Positions 1 to 8,749 of a stretch of DNA of 64,000 nt are shown piece by piece. The position numbers were made by a program, and so were the translations under genes. This DNA comes from a virus: the IMG/VR virus record IMGVR_UViG_3300009104_000017, positions 1 through 64,000 of that record. The stretch is one strand, 5' to 3'. The notes beneath the pieces are model-generated. The model did no database searches. It was not told where the DNA came from and saw only the letters and a list, made by a program, of their open reading frames with translations. Within the stretch, counting starts at the first letter, position 1, and every line of letters begins with the position of its first letter.

Positions 1-308
1 GTACCTTTCTGACCTTTAGCTCCTGTATTACCTTTAGAGCCTTGTGGTCCTTGTGTTCCTTTAGCTCCTTGAGCACCTTGTTGGCCCTTTTGTCCTTTAT
101 CTCCTTGTGAGCCAGTAGGTCCTGTAGGTCCAGTAACACCTTTCTGACCTTTAGCTCCTATTTCTATAATCGATGGACTACCATCATTCTTCTTAGTAAA
201 TAGTTTACCATCATACGTATTTATTGCTAATTCTCCTAGTTCTAAATCACTAGTGCCGGGAACGTCTGCCCCTTTTGAACTACGCTTGTGGTAAATTCTA
301 TTTGCCAT
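1..308 (-). CDS. Collagen-like tail fibre protein (partial)
   Basis: The C-terminal part lies beyond the window edge. The visible 102 residues begin with a short non-collagenous head of about 50 residues, like the N-terminal attachment domain of phage fibres, and then run into an uninterrupted Gly-X-Y repeat. Of 17 complete triplets, 8 are G-X-K (GAK, GQK, GDK, GSK), while proline occurs only in X positions. Such repeats form a collagen triple helix in phage fibres. Lysine in Y is the site used by collagen lysyl hydroxylases, which matters because a PLOD-like hydroxylase is encoded at 38842. It is the last gene of the head-side late operon, 3 bases after the 62-residue gene. A triple-helical fibre is confident; its modification is inference. 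Confidence 0.85.
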   Translation of the reverse strand, partial: MANRIYHKRSSKGADVPGTSDLELGELAINTYDGKLFTKKNDGSPSIIEIGAKGQKGVTGPTGPTGSQGDKGQKGQQGAQGAKGTQGPQGSKGNTGAKGQKG

Positions 309-311
309 TAT

Positions 312-500
312 CTATGACCCGTAAGTCCCTCCATCTATAACACACTCATCAACAGTAACTGTGCTATTTGAAACATTTAACTCAAAAGCAGTTAAATCTA
401 TATCATCATATGCGCCGTCGTCATCAGAATCCCTTTGGAATTTTACAACAGCATCGTTCTGGTCTCCACCTATTCCTATTAATACTCTACTCTTTGGCAT
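312..500 (-). CDS. Small acidic virion-operon protein, unknown
   Basis: This 62-residue acidic protein (DSDDDGAYDDID core) is not recognised. Its start overlaps the end of the preceding fibre gene by 14 bases and its stop is 3 bases before the collagen-like fibre gene, so it is translationally coupled with two fibre genes. A role as small fibre or connector component is a guess from position only. Confidence 0.6.
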   Translation of the reverse strand: MPKSRVLIGIGGDQNDAVVKFQRDSDDDGAYDDIDLTAFELNVSNSTVTVDECVIDGGTYGS

Positions 501-2010
501 CTATTTCAACCTCCAATTTTGCATCCACTCTTCGTCCAATTGCTATCCATTCACATTTCCATGGACCATCTATAGCGTCTGCGTTTGATTTTATTTTAAA
601 CATTGTTTTATTTTTCTCTTCAAGCCAAACATTATAATTTCCATGAGCTGTAAGTAAAACTGTATAATCACCTACCATAGCATTCCAATATTCTGGTAAA
701 GGTATTTCTTCTACTTGTATAATAGATTTTATAGTACCTCTTTGATACATTCCGTATTCTGGTCCTTCTAAACAACCATGTATTAATCTCATACCTTTCT
801 TTGTGGGATGCTCTATATTAAAAGACTTGGTATCTCCAGCTATGTCTCCATGACAATAAATTGCTGGATTAGAATCTCCTGATTCTCCACCATACACTGA
901 TAACATTGTTACATTACCTGTAGAGCCTGAACCTAAAGTTAAAGCACCTGTCATAGTATCTCCAGCAAGTTGTACAAACTTATCTTGTAAACTTATCTGT
1001 TGACCACTTAATGATAGTGCACTAGCAGTATTAGTTCCTAGCGTGACAGCATCATGAGAATTATGTGCTATATCATAGGTTGTTGTACCATTATGTACTT
1101 GCCATTTATCATCTGTCTCATTCCATATTAATTGTGAATCTGTGGCATCACCTCTTTCAACTCGCAGTCCTGCGGAAGTAGCGTCACCTCCAGTTATATT
1201 TGAATTTAAGGTAATTTCGTTATCTTCTACTGATAATGTAGCGGTATTTAATGTCGTAGCATCTCCCGATACTATTAGGTCTCCTGAAATTGTAACATTA
1301 GAATCGGAATCACCGATTGTCACATTTCCACCAGTTGTATTTAATTTTAGTTCCGCAACTGCCTCACCGGAACGTGCTTGAATCTTATTTGCTCCTATGC
1401 CTAGATTAGCACCACTATCTGGTCCTGCTTGTATTATACCCGTACCGTCGGCAGCGGTAACAGTAGAACCTGCTAATGATATTTCTAACGGAACACCTGC
1501 CACTCCTGTACCTATCATAAACTTAGTTGGTAATAAGGCTCCATTTGTGCTATGTAAAGTTAAAGTTCCATCTGTTGGCCCTATTGTGCTCCCATTAGTA
1601 GCCATAATAAAGTTACCGGTAGCTGAAATTGAGCCTGTTACATCTAGTTTAGCCCAATCATCAGCACCTGTAAAGTTAGTTTTACCTACACCATAATTAC
1701 CTGTCTTATAGGTTCTAACATTGGTATCTGTTGTGTCTTCTTCTTTTGACCACATATCTGAAGATGGTGCTAGAGAATTTAAATAATCGTAAACTGCGTT
1801 CTTACTTGGGGCTACTTCATTATTATTGTTACTGCCCTCTATATAATTCCAAGAACTGCTATAAGCTGTATCATCGACTTTTGCATCGACTTTTGCTTTA
1901 ATATATTGTTTGGAGATTAGCCTGTCGTCTAGAACCATGGGCATACCCGGCTTGGGTTTGTTTCCTGCTAGTTTCTCGTTTTCAAGGCCGTAGGGTTTTC
2001 TTTTTACCAT
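487..2010 (-). CDS. Tail fibre / receptor-binding protein
   Basis: A 507-residue protein. The middle, about residues 110-390, is rich in G, T, S, N and D with repeating beta-type motifs (e.g. GNVTIGDSDSNVTISGDL), as in trimeric beta-helical phage fibres. The C-terminal 130 residues carry motifs seen in many marine phage fibres near the S74-type intramolecular chaperone region (FNIEHPTKKGMRLIHGCLEGPE, quoted in pieces: FNIEHPTKKGMR and LIHGCLEGPE). It lies just downstream of the major capsid gene with an 85-base gap holding a strong hairpin. Fibre identity is from composition and the C-terminal motif; the receptor is unknown. Confidence 0.75.
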   Translation of the reverse strand: MVKRKPYGLENEKLAGNKPKPGMPMVLDDRLISKQYIKAKVDAKVDDTAYSSSWNYIEGSNNNNEVAPSKNAVYDYLNSLAPSSDMWSKEEDTTDTNVRTYKTGNYGVGKTNFTGADDWAKLDVTGSISATGNFIMATNGSTIGPTDGTLTLHSTNGALLPTKFMIGTGVAGVPLEISLAGSTVTAADGTGIIQAGPDSGANLGIGANKIQARSGEAVAELKLNTTGGNVTIGDSDSNVTISGDLIVSGDATTLNTATLSVEDNEITLNSNITGGDATSAGLRVERGDATDSQLIWNETDDKWQVHNGTTTYDIAHNSHDAVTLGTNTASALSLSGQQISLQDKFVQLAGDTMTGALTLGSGSTGNVTMLSVYGGESGDSNPAIYCHGDIAGDTKSFNIEHPTKKGMRLIHGCLEGPEYGMYQRGTIKSIIQVEEIPLPEYWNAMVGDYTVLLTAHGNYNVWLEEKNKTMFKIKSNADAIDGPWKCEWIAIGRRVDAKLEVEIDAKE

Positions 2011-2027
2011 TTCTATCTCCGCATGTT

Positions 2028-2056
2028 TGGGTGCCTTTTACTATTGGTGGCACCCA
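2028..2056 (-). terminator. Hairpin between capsid and fibre genes
   Basis: TGGGTGCC and GGCACCCA form a perfect 8-bp stem with a 13-base loop in the 85-base gap between the capsid stop and the fibre start. It could attenuate or process the transcript so that capsid outnumbers fibre. Structure is seen; function is inferred. Confidence 0.4.
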
Positions 2057-2095
2057 TACCAAAATTTTAAACCAGTATAACCTGAACAGTTAACT

Positions 2096-3196
2096 TTAAT
2101 CGCCGATAACGATAACACCTGATTCTGGTCTGATAACCTTCAATCCATATCTCATGGACATGTAGGAACCAGTTATTCCGAATCCGGGGTTAGCTTCTTC
2201 AACGGTTAGTCCACGTCTTTCGACGTAAGCTACAGGCTTTACCTTCATATCGAACACACCGAAGCGTGTTGATGGAATCCAGTGGTTCATGTAAACATTC
2301 AAACCGTACAATTGACCGACTAGGCCGGACTTTGATACGTCGTTAACATAATCCAAACCGCCCTTTGGTGAACCGCCAGCTGATTCAGCTGCGATTGCGA
2401 AAGGAGCAGTAAAGTCTGCTAAGTTAAGTAGAGTTTTATAATGTGAAGGGGAAATCATAATTGTATCTGCTGCTCCACCTTTTGCATTAATTAACTCCAT
2501 TGCAGCTGTTATATCCTGTAAAGAGATATCACCAGTTGTGGATACAGTACCAGAAGCGTCAGTAGCGTTAAAGTAGTGAGAACCTGTATTCTCTCCCATT
2601 GCTGCTAATTGTGTTTCTGTGTATTCACCATACTCGTATAGTCTCTTGTCAGAAGCTGTGGTCAAGGTTGCAGGGGATTTACCGTAAAAACTACCGTGAG
2701 TGTTTGTAGCGAATGCTGACAAATTATCTTCTGTAGTAGTTCCTATGATGTGTCCACTGTTGTATCCTGTACCATACTCTGCCTTATACAATCCGAAAAC
2801 TGTATAAATAAAGTGCTGCGTTACGTGACGCTCGACGGCTCTTCGGGCTTCATTCAAAGCCAATTCCATTTCTGAAAATCTTGAGTCTTCAAGCATACGT
2901 CGGGTGACACCTACTGCAATTCCCCACTCTTTGACTGATACGCGTTCGTTTCTCAAGTCGTTGTGTTGGTATGCAGGAGTATCTCCTTCTTCTATCTGTT
3001 CTAGCGCCATGCTAGGTCTTGCGAACGTAATATCTACGTCGCCGCCAGTCTCAGTCGTAAATCGCTCTGCGAACATACTGATTACGGGCATATCCGTGAC
3101 TCTGTAGTCTTGGATTGCGTCCTTGTAATCAGTTAGTACTCGGTTTGCGGTTCCACTGAGATTGGATGTCATTAATCCTTCTTTTGCTGTAACCAT
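2096..3196 (-). CDS. Major capsid protein, HK97 fold
   Basis: 366 residues. The N-terminal half shows features of HK97-type capsid proteins of the large phage and archaeal virus group: a helical start, an acidic/hydrophobic E-loop-like segment around residues 50-100 (DITFARPSMALEQIEEGDTP), and a spine-helix region (FSEMELALNEARRAVERHV). A conserved P-domain-like stretch follows (AAMELINAKGGAADTIMISP, then HYKTLLNLADF) and a C-terminal A-domain strand (RYGLKVIRPESGVIVIGD). Position after portal, protease and decoration genes is the canonical order. The identification rests on fold-like pattern and order rather than a motif that is unique. Confidence 0.85.
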   Translation of the reverse strand: MVTAKEGLMTSNLSGTANRVLTDYKDAIQDYRVTDMPVISMFAERFTTETGGDVDITFARPSMALEQIEEGDTPAYQHNDLRNERVSVKEWGIAVGVTRRMLEDSRFSEMELALNEARRAVERHVTQHFIYTVFGLYKAEYGTGYNSGHIIGTTTEDNLSAFATNTHGSFYGKSPATLTTASDKRLYEYGEYTETQLAAMGENTGSHYFNATDASGTVSTTGDISLQDITAAMELINAKGGAADTIMISPSHYKTLLNLADFTAPFAIAAESAGGSPKGGLDYVNDVSKSGLVGQLYGLNVYMNHWIPSTRFGVFDMKVKPVAYVERRGLTVEEANPGFGITGSYMSMRYGLKVIRPESGVIVIGD

Positions 3197-3215
3197 TATT
3201 TCACCTTAGTACCCT

Positions 3216-3608
3216 CTAGAGCAATACTGCCTTGACATAGCCTGTGTGGGTGTCGCCTTTATCTTCTAGCGCAACTGCCAGTCTTTGGTCTGTTGCTGCT
3301 ATTCCTGTGTTCTTTGCAAGTCCTGATGCGTCGTGGCTGAGATTATTACCTGCGCCAATTGTTCCAGTTGCTTTCAAGAAGACGATAAGTCCGCTTCCTG
3401 TTATAACTGATGCTGGGTCTCCGTTTGTTGCGTCAACAAACAAAACACCAATAGCATTTGATTGGTCTGGTAAATCTGCGTCAGCTGCGACTACATTTGC
3501 ACTGTCAAAAATCACAAAAGTTCCTGCATCGATATCTGCGCCTGCGTTAGCAACCTTCATGATACGTGCAGGTGCGCCACCGTCATTTACTAATATATTT
3601 GGGGCCAT
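3216..3608 (-). CDS. Capsid decoration protein
   Basis: A 130-residue protein, glycine, alanine and aspartate rich and almost all beta strand by appearance. It resembles small head-decoration proteins (DUF2190-like) that sit between prohead protease and major capsid genes in tailed phages. The phrases AGTFVIFDSANVV and AIGVLFVDATNGDPAS are typical of that family's repeated strands. It is 20 bases upstream of the capsid start and 11 bases after the protease stop. Likely binds the outer capsid surface. Confidence 0.7.
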   Translation of the reverse strand: MAPNILVNDGGAPARIMKVANAGADIDAGTFVIFDSANVVAADADLPDQSNAIGVLFVDATNGDPASVITGSGLIVFLKATGTIGAGNNLSHDASGLAKNTGIAATDQRLAVALEDKGDTHTGYVKAVLL

Positions 3609-3618
3609 ATTTCTTCAC

Positions 3619-4884
3619 CTATTTTTCTTCTCCTGTAAAAACAATGCGTCCATTTTCCATCGCAAACATGCGTGGTGTTTCTGCTTCTGCTTCTACTGGC
3701 TGTTCCTCATCACTGTGAGCTTTACCTTTTCCAAAAGTACGTTCTGCTTCCTCTGGTACTGGCATAGACTCCATAGCGATTGAGAATCCTTCTAGCTTAA
3801 CCTCATCCCAAGACGTGAGCTCCGAAACACGTGCTTCCTTGGCGTCGTCATCGACTTTGCCCAAGAGAGCTTCCTTCTCTATGATTGTGTTGACGAAGTT
3901 AGACTTTCTTGCTTCTGCTTCTGCTTCTGCTAGTTTTGTCTTCTCTTCCTCAAAGCTTGTAATCATAGCGAGGGCTTCTTCGTGCTTGGCGTTCAGCTCA
4001 TCGTAGGAGGTCTTCATTTCTGCGAGTTGGTCTCTCATAGCTGCGAATTCACGCTCTACGATTGACTCTTCTCCAGAAACATCCTTATTTTCTACTGTTT
4101 CTTCAGCCATAGTTATTTCCTCGCTGTGTGTCCCGTGTGTTTCACAGGCACATGCATCTTCTCCATGGCTACCACAGCCACAAGAAGATTCTGATTCCTC
4201 ACCGAATTCACGGTGGTCATCACATTTCTTTCCTTCTTCAATTGTACATGCGTCACAAACGGGCGTGCGGGTTTCATTATCTATGAAACTCACCTCGATA
4301 GGACGTATGTCGGTTGCAAACGGCTCTCCCATGACATCGATGTCTTTGGAGAACCAATCGATACTCACATGCGTCATATCACCGTTTTCTATCTTTTCTA
4401 GCACTTCATTAGCTTTTGCTGCATCCTTATGAATGCGTGCAAGCATTTTAATACCTTTTTTACCATCTTCCATGTCAACCAACTCTGGGTTGATAGCCTT
4501 TCCGAGTAAATCGTCGTCGGTTCTCTGGTGATTGTAATAAACAGGCAGCTCTTCAAAAGCTTTCATATTCTGTTCGAGTATGGAGGGTTCTATAAAAACC
4601 TTTTGGTCGCCATCCTCGTCGTGGGGGCCCGACGTGATAGCAACAACTGGATATTCTATAAAATCATCTCCAACTATTGCGTCTCCTAAACCTAGCGCAA
4701 AAGTGCGCTGGGTCCCTTTTCGGTCCCCGGCAAAAGAACGAATATTTCTATCTTTAAATACTCCTTCATCTACCCTCATGCGGCATATATTGGCCGCAGT
4801 CTCTTCGTAGTTTTTGTCTCCACGCTTTTTTAGCGTAGGAGCTACTTCTATCAAACAACGCTCGTACACGTATTCATCGCTCAT
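3619..4884 (-). CDS. Prohead protease fused to scaffold
   Basis: 421 residues. Residues about 60-205 look like a caudovirus prohead serine protease of the herpesvirus-assemblin-like fold: candidate catalytic His119 in YYNHQ and Ser174 in THVSIDW, with a conserved hydrophobic strand after it (PIEVSFIDNETRTP). Residues 210-250 hold an unusual Cys/His-rich linker (Cys at 210, 213, 221, 235, 237, 245, 247). Residues about 270-350 form a long charged coiled coil typical of a scaffold. Self-cleavage would release the scaffold during head maturation. The start overlaps the portal stop by 4 bases (ATGA). Protease call is confident; exact catalytic residues are by analogy. Confidence 0.82.
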   Translation of the reverse strand: MSDEYVYERCLIEVAPTLKKRGDKNYEETAANICRMRVDEGVFKDRNIRSFAGDRKGTQRTFALGLGDAIVGDDFIEYPVVAITSGPHDEDGDQKVFIEPSILEQNMKAFEELPVYYNHQRTDDDLLGKAINPELVDMEDGKKGIKMLARIHKDAAKANEVLEKIENGDMTHVSIDWFSKDIDVMGEPFATDIRPIEVSFIDNETRTPVCDACTIEEGKKCDDHREFGEESESSCGCGSHGEDACACETHGTHSEEITMAEETVENKDVSGEESIVEREFAAMRDQLAEMKTSYDELNAKHEEALAMITSFEEEKTKLAEAEAEARKSNFVNTIIEKEALLGKVDDDAKEARVSELTSWDEVKLEGFSIAMESMPVPEEAERTFGKGKAHSDEEQPVEAEAETPRMFAMENGRIVFTGEEK

Positions 4885-6161
4885 TCTTCTCTATCCCCCG
4901 TAGTATTAGCGGCTGGTTCGTTACCAGCGCGTTTCTCAGTCCTTGCGGACTCTTCTTTCTTATCTTGGTCTTTACCACCGGAAACATTTACATTTTCTTC
5001 CGTTTCTATCTCTTCCACTATTCCATCTGGATTTAGACCTCTCTCCAATCTTACTTCTTGAGGTGAAAGAACTCCCTCAGAAAGATAAATCATGTCTGTC
5101 TTAGCTTTCAAGAAAGCGTCATCAACATTCATTTGTCGGAATCTAAATTTAGCTTCTCCAGATTCTATCTGCGGCATAAGCTGCTGGTTGATAGATGCTT
5201 CTATCATATTCTGGAGGTGTCTAACATAAGGTTCGAATATAGGACGTGCTTGTTCTGGTTTGTCCCACATAGTCATTGGTACTTTAAGAGCCATATGTAT
5301 CTTCTTTAATAAATCATCTGTGTACTTACCATATTCAAATGCTCTTTGAGTTCCTTGAAGTTCTCTAACTTCTATATCATTACCGTGAATTATATCTTCT
5401 CCCGGTTCTAATCCGTTGAAGGCTGATACAATTTCATTAATTTTGTCAGGACCATAAGGCATATCGGGAAGTCCAGCGCTAATATCAAACCTACTACTAG
5501 CGTATTTGTTGAGAGCAGTGCCAATATCCCGTTCTGCATAATCCTTAAGGTCAACCAAGTACAAAATTGGATGGATGTCACTAAGACCGTAAGCATAATC
5601 ATCAAATGGATTGTTTTTGAACTCAATAATTTCATTTTCTTCAAACCTCACAGATTCCTCATCCCCACCTAAGTCTTGGTAATAATATTTTATCTGTCCA
5701 TTCTCATCTCTTTGAACATACATGTTCTGAGAAGAGCGTAAAACTAGGTTATCTCCTGTATATTCTAAATAAGAAGTACCAAATATTCTACCATTTCTTA
5801 TCCAACTATATAATACAGTTTCTATGTTTATATCGTCAAATAACTGGGTGATAGCCATTCTTTCGTCGTCATTATCGGTCACTATGTCGTATCCATCCTT
5901 AGATGCATAAAGACATGGCAAATCTATAAGGGTTCTCACAATAGGGTCAGACAAATAAACGTTCATGTAGGTACGATAATCGCCTACCTGCGGTTCCTTG
6001 CTTCCACTACTCCTCCCAAAGGAGCTTGAATTGTCTTGCAACTGAATCCTTCGAATAACTCCAGAGCCGTAGCTTCTAGGGTCATCCTTTGAGAAGGGTG
6101 GGTCTTGCCCAACAGTTGCGAAACTCCGCCTTTTAAAAGGCCAATAATCACTCAGAGCCAT
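4881..6161 (-). CDS. Portal protein
   Basis: 426 residues. Typical features of phage portals are present: an N-terminal wing region (DYRTYMNVYLSDPIVRTLID), a clip-like segment (FDDYAYGLSDIHPILYLVD), a long stem/crown helix (LLKKIHMALKVPMTMWDKPE) and a C-terminal helical region ending in a charged tail. It follows the terminase and is coupled to the protease by ATGA overlap. A strong TATA box lies about 30 bases upstream, so the head genes can be transcribed from their own late promoter. Confidence 0.88.
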   Translation of the reverse strand: MALSDYWPFKRRSFATVGQDPPFSKDDPRSYGSGVIRRIQLQDNSSSFGRSSGSKEPQVGDYRTYMNVYLSDPIVRTLIDLPCLYASKDGYDIVTDNDDERMAITQLFDDINIETVLYSWIRNGRIFGTSYLEYTGDNLVLRSSQNMYVQRDENGQIKYYYQDLGGDEESVRFEENEIIEFKNNPFDDYAYGLSDIHPILYLVDLKDYAERDIGTALNKYASSRFDISAGLPDMPYGPDKINEIVSAFNGLEPGEDIIHGNDIEVRELQGTQRAFEYGKYTDDLLKKIHMALKVPMTMWDKPEQARPIFEPYVRHLQNMIEASINQQLMPQIESGEAKFRFRQMNVDDAFLKAKTDMIYLSEGVLSPQEVRLERGLNPDGIVEEIETEENVNVSGGKDQDKKEESARTEKRAGNEPAANTTGDREE

Positions 6162-6188
6162 GGCTATCTTATAACTCTAGTTGCCCCT

Positions 6189-6207
6189 AGTATATAAAGC
6201 TTTCGCT
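6189..6207 (-). promoter_or_regulatory. BRE/TATA promoter of the portal-capsid operon
   Basis: GCGAAAGCTTTATATACTAG on the minus strand, about 30-45 bases upstream of the portal ATG. It matches the virus-wide consensus and overlaps the last codon of the terminase gene. Confidence 0.75.
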
Positions 6208-7885
6208 AGATTCCACCGGGTGAATGCTTTCTAAGGGGTCTTCTTGACCTACTTTTAGTAAATAAAGGCGTTGAAGAGTAGGATTTAAAGGTTTCGGTTG
6301 TTGTACGTGTAGGAGTATTTAAACTAACTGATGAAAATGATGATTCTGGTGGTAACATACCTAATGCTGCATGTAATGCAATCACTGTGCTATCACAATA
6401 ATCGTCGTGTTTTCCTTCAGGTGCTGCAATTTTCTCTGTTTTTTGTGCAGCGTCCATAACATATTCCAAATCTATATGTTCTCTAAGCCATTTGTTGACT
6501 AACTTTGCTTCGTTCGGAGGTAATCCTTTAGGGTCAGGAACTTTAACCATTCCTTTTTGTATATAGGACACCATATCTCTATATACTTGTGTTTTAGTTC
6601 CTTTTGGTCCTCCTGTAAATATAAACGGTGTAAAATGTATTTGTGGTTTGTGTTGTATGCACGCCAGTCTCATCTCTTGTTCAATCGCTCCGCCAATACC
6701 TGTAGCGTCGATAATAAGCCTACTAGCACCAAAATCCCTACAATTAGCGAGTATACGACTTCGCTGATAAGGAATATCGTGTCCTCCAGATTTAGGTCCA
6801 ATCTCTTCCAAGGAAATAAGTCTAGCAATGTTTCCCTCGTTTCCTTTTTCAGTAGCCCAAATACTAATAACAGTTGAATTAACGGACTTACCAATATCCA
6901 CGCCCACAACACAGTTATTAACTTTTGTTCCGCGCTCGACAAAGGAATAGGCTTCTCTACAGGCTTTAACAGCTTCGGGATTGAAGATTTGCGAAACCGA
7001 CTCGATGAACTCGCACTCATATTCTGTCCTCCAATAAATTGAATCTTCTCCCCATTCAGTCATTTTAGTTAACATATCACTTTCTGTATATGGGGCAGAA
7101 TAAGCTCTGCCTGCTTGAACAGCGTCTCTCCATGTAAAATGCATTCTATCAAAACTATCTCCATATCCATCATCGTAGAGATAGCGATACATATGGTTCT
7201 CTTTACTCTTAGGCGTACCTAAATTAATGAAAGGTGCCTTATTAGATACAATACATGGCTCTACATTATCTATAAAAAGCTTATCATCTATAAGTGGACT
7301 CTCATCTACTACTAAGAAAGTAGGATGTTGTCCTCTAATAGCTTGACCTTGATTTGAAGCTGCGATAGGAGCTCTACGAAGCACCGTCCCACCCTTCATT
7401 GTGATATTAGGCTTATTGTGATGCCTAAAATGGTCTATTAAGCCCATTAAAAAATCATTATCCGCAAAATGTCTATAACAGTAATTAAAGATAAGTGAAG
7501 CTTGGTCCTCAGATGGAGCCAAAACAAATATTAAATCTCTAAATCTTTTAAAGAACATATATATAACTACAGCTACAGAAAGAGCGTAGGATTTGCCTGA
7601 ACCACGTGGAGCCAATATAGCTACCTTACGATGTTTTGCGGGGTCACCGGACGGGTGTGTCAAACATTTTAATACTATTTGTTCTTGTAATGGTCGTAGC
7701 TTTAGAGGTCTTCGATGTTGGTCAATTAGATAAGATTCACAAAATGCTCTAATCAATAATAACATTTTCTTATCGTCTTTTCTACATGCTTCAAAAACTT
7801 GTTCTAATGCTCTAGAATCGTGTGCTAACTTCCCACTAATAGCTGCGTTCAGTTTCTTCTGTTCGTTCTTCACCGGGGTCGTCAT
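6206..7885 (-). CDS. terL: Terminase large subunit
   Basis: 559 residues, normal length for TerL, which drives ATP-dependent DNA packaging and cuts concatemers. The ATPase domain has Walker A at residues 92-100 (APRGSGKSY) and Walker B at 189-195 (FLVVDES). The C-terminal RNase H-like nuclease domain shows the acidic residues expected: Asp330 in VGVDIGKS, Asp393 in LIIDATG and Asp494/495 in GKHDDYCDS. The start overlaps the upstream small gene by 50 bases. The portal promoter overlaps its stop. Confidence 0.95.
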   Translation of the reverse strand: MTTPVKNEQKKLNAAISGKLAHDSRALEQVFEACRKDDKKMLLLIRAFCESYLIDQHRRPLKLRPLQEQIVLKCLTHPSGDPAKHRKVAILAPRGSGKSYALSVAVVIYMFFKRFRDLIFVLAPSEDQASLIFNYCYRHFADNDFLMGLIDHFRHHNKPNITMKGGTVLRRAPIAASNQGQAIRGQHPTFLVVDESPLIDDKLFIDNVEPCIVSNKAPFINLGTPKSKENHMYRYLYDDGYGDSFDRMHFTWRDAVQAGRAYSAPYTESDMLTKMTEWGEDSIYWRTEYECEFIESVSQIFNPEAVKACREAYSFVERGTKVNNCVVGVDIGKSVNSTVISIWATEKGNEGNIARLISLEEIGPKSGGHDIPYQRSRILANCRDFGASRLIIDATGIGGAIEQEMRLACIQHKPQIHFTPFIFTGGPKGTKTQVYRDMVSYIQKGMVKVPDPKGLPPNEAKLVNKWLREHIDLEYVMDAAQKTEKIAAPEGKHDDYCDSTVIALHAALGMLPPESSFSSVSLNTPTRTTTETFKSYSSTPLFTKSRSRRPLRKHSPGGI

Positions 7886-8174
7886 CTAGGTCTCCTAGGA
7901 ATGCCATAAAATTCTCTGTATTCTTTTCAGTCACTGTAGGCACTTCAATATTTAATGCTTTAAATTCAGTATGTATATCACGCACTATCGAGTTTCTTTG
8001 TCGCAAGAGCTCTGTTCGTAAGTCAACATCCCGAATATGTAAAGAAATTTCTTCCCAAAGCACGTCTTCAAGCGCAAGATTGCGCGCCAGAAGGCGGACA
8101 AGCTCTTTATGCCTAGCATATTCAGCTTCTCCTACCCTCTCGCGAAGTCGCGTTTCGTATCCCTCGACGTCCAT
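7836..8174 (-). CDS. Putative terminase small subunit
   Basis: 112 residues, highly charged and helical (LRERVGEAEYARHKELVRLL), with an acidic tail. It directly precedes and overlaps terL, the usual place of the small terminase subunit, which recognises viral DNA. No clear helix-turn-helix is evident to me, so the name rests on position, size and helical character. Its ATG shares a base with the stop of the upstream membrane gene (TAATG). Confidence 0.5.
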   Translation of the reverse strand: MDVEGYETRLRERVGEAEYARHKELVRLLARNLALEDVLWEEISLHIRDVDLRTELLRQRNSIVRDIHTEFKALNIEVPTVTEKNTENFMAFLGDLDDDPGEERTEETERSY

Positions 8175-8599
8175 TACTTTTGTTCGGCAAGGGCTGCTTT
8201 AACTTTAGATTTTACTAAGCCAGCAAGTTCATCGTCTTTTTCATCCCATGCTGTAATTAATACATTACGGACTAAAGAGTCTTTAACATGCTTTTGTGCT
8301 TGTTCATCTAAAGCATCAAATGCTTTCATCTGGGCTTTTGTTAGATTCTTATCTAATATTCCCATTAATTCAGCTTCGTTATTCTTCAAATACTTGAAAA
8401 CTAACATTTTAACTGCTGGCACTGTGTAAGCAATGTATGCTCCCATAGCCAATACAATAGCAGCTAAAGCCATCAATAATGGTTCATCCATAAGCTGGTC
8501 TAACAAACCGCTTTCTTCTACAGTGTCCAAGATAGCAGTAAGATTTCCATCATCACTGGTCTCATTGGCAGCTGTTTCGTTAGTTGTTTCGTTTGTCAT
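8174..8599 (-). CDS. Single-pass membrane protein, unknown
   Basis: 141 residues. The N-terminus has repeated N-E-T sequons (four in the first 15 residues), suggesting an outside location and possible N-glycosylation in an archaeal host. One strong transmembrane helix spans about residues 43-66 (LLMALAAIVLAMGAYIAYTV), followed by a charged helical cytoplasmic tail. It opens the terminase operon under a TATA box at 8632-8648. A role in lysis or egress is possible but unproven. Confidence 0.7.
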   Translation of the reverse strand: MTNETTNETAANETSDDGNLTAILDTVEESGLLDQLMDEPLLMALAAIVLAMGAYIAYTVPAVKMLVFKYLKNNEAELMGILDKNLTKAQMKAFDALDEQAQKHVKDSLVRNVLITAWDEKDDELAGLVKSKVKAALAEQK

Positions 8600-8631
8600 A
8601 GGTTTTCACCTGTTTACTAATAGGGGAGGCC

Positions 8632-8648
8632 CCTATTTAAAGCTTTCG
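8632..8648 (-). promoter_or_regulatory. BRE/TATA promoter of the membrane-protein/terminase operon
   Basis: CGAAAGCTTTAAATAGGGG on the minus strand, 33-48 bases upstream of the ATG at 8599. The short leader contains GGTGAAAACC just before the start. Confidence 0.72.
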
Positions 8649-8731
8649 TTGTGTGGCCCCTAAGACACATATTGTAAGTATCCTGTGGTTTAGTGGTCCG
8701 TAAGGAGCCACATATTATAATAGGAGGCGCA

Positions 8732-8748
8732 TGTATATAAAGCTTATG
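8732..8748 (-). promoter_or_regulatory. Second TATA promoter in the 8600-8750 gap
   Basis: CATAAGCTTTATATACATGC on the minus strand lies directly after the stop of the 56-residue gene. Together with the box at 8632 it makes a tandem promoter pair; the 100 bases between them hold no credible gene but contain a GTGG...CCAC dyad. Confidence 0.6.
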
Positions 8749-8749
8749 C

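Noticed and set aside
1142-1696. Plus-strand ORFs inside the tail fibre gene
   Set aside because: Shadow frames of the Gly/Thr-rich fibre; no ribosome site or operon context.
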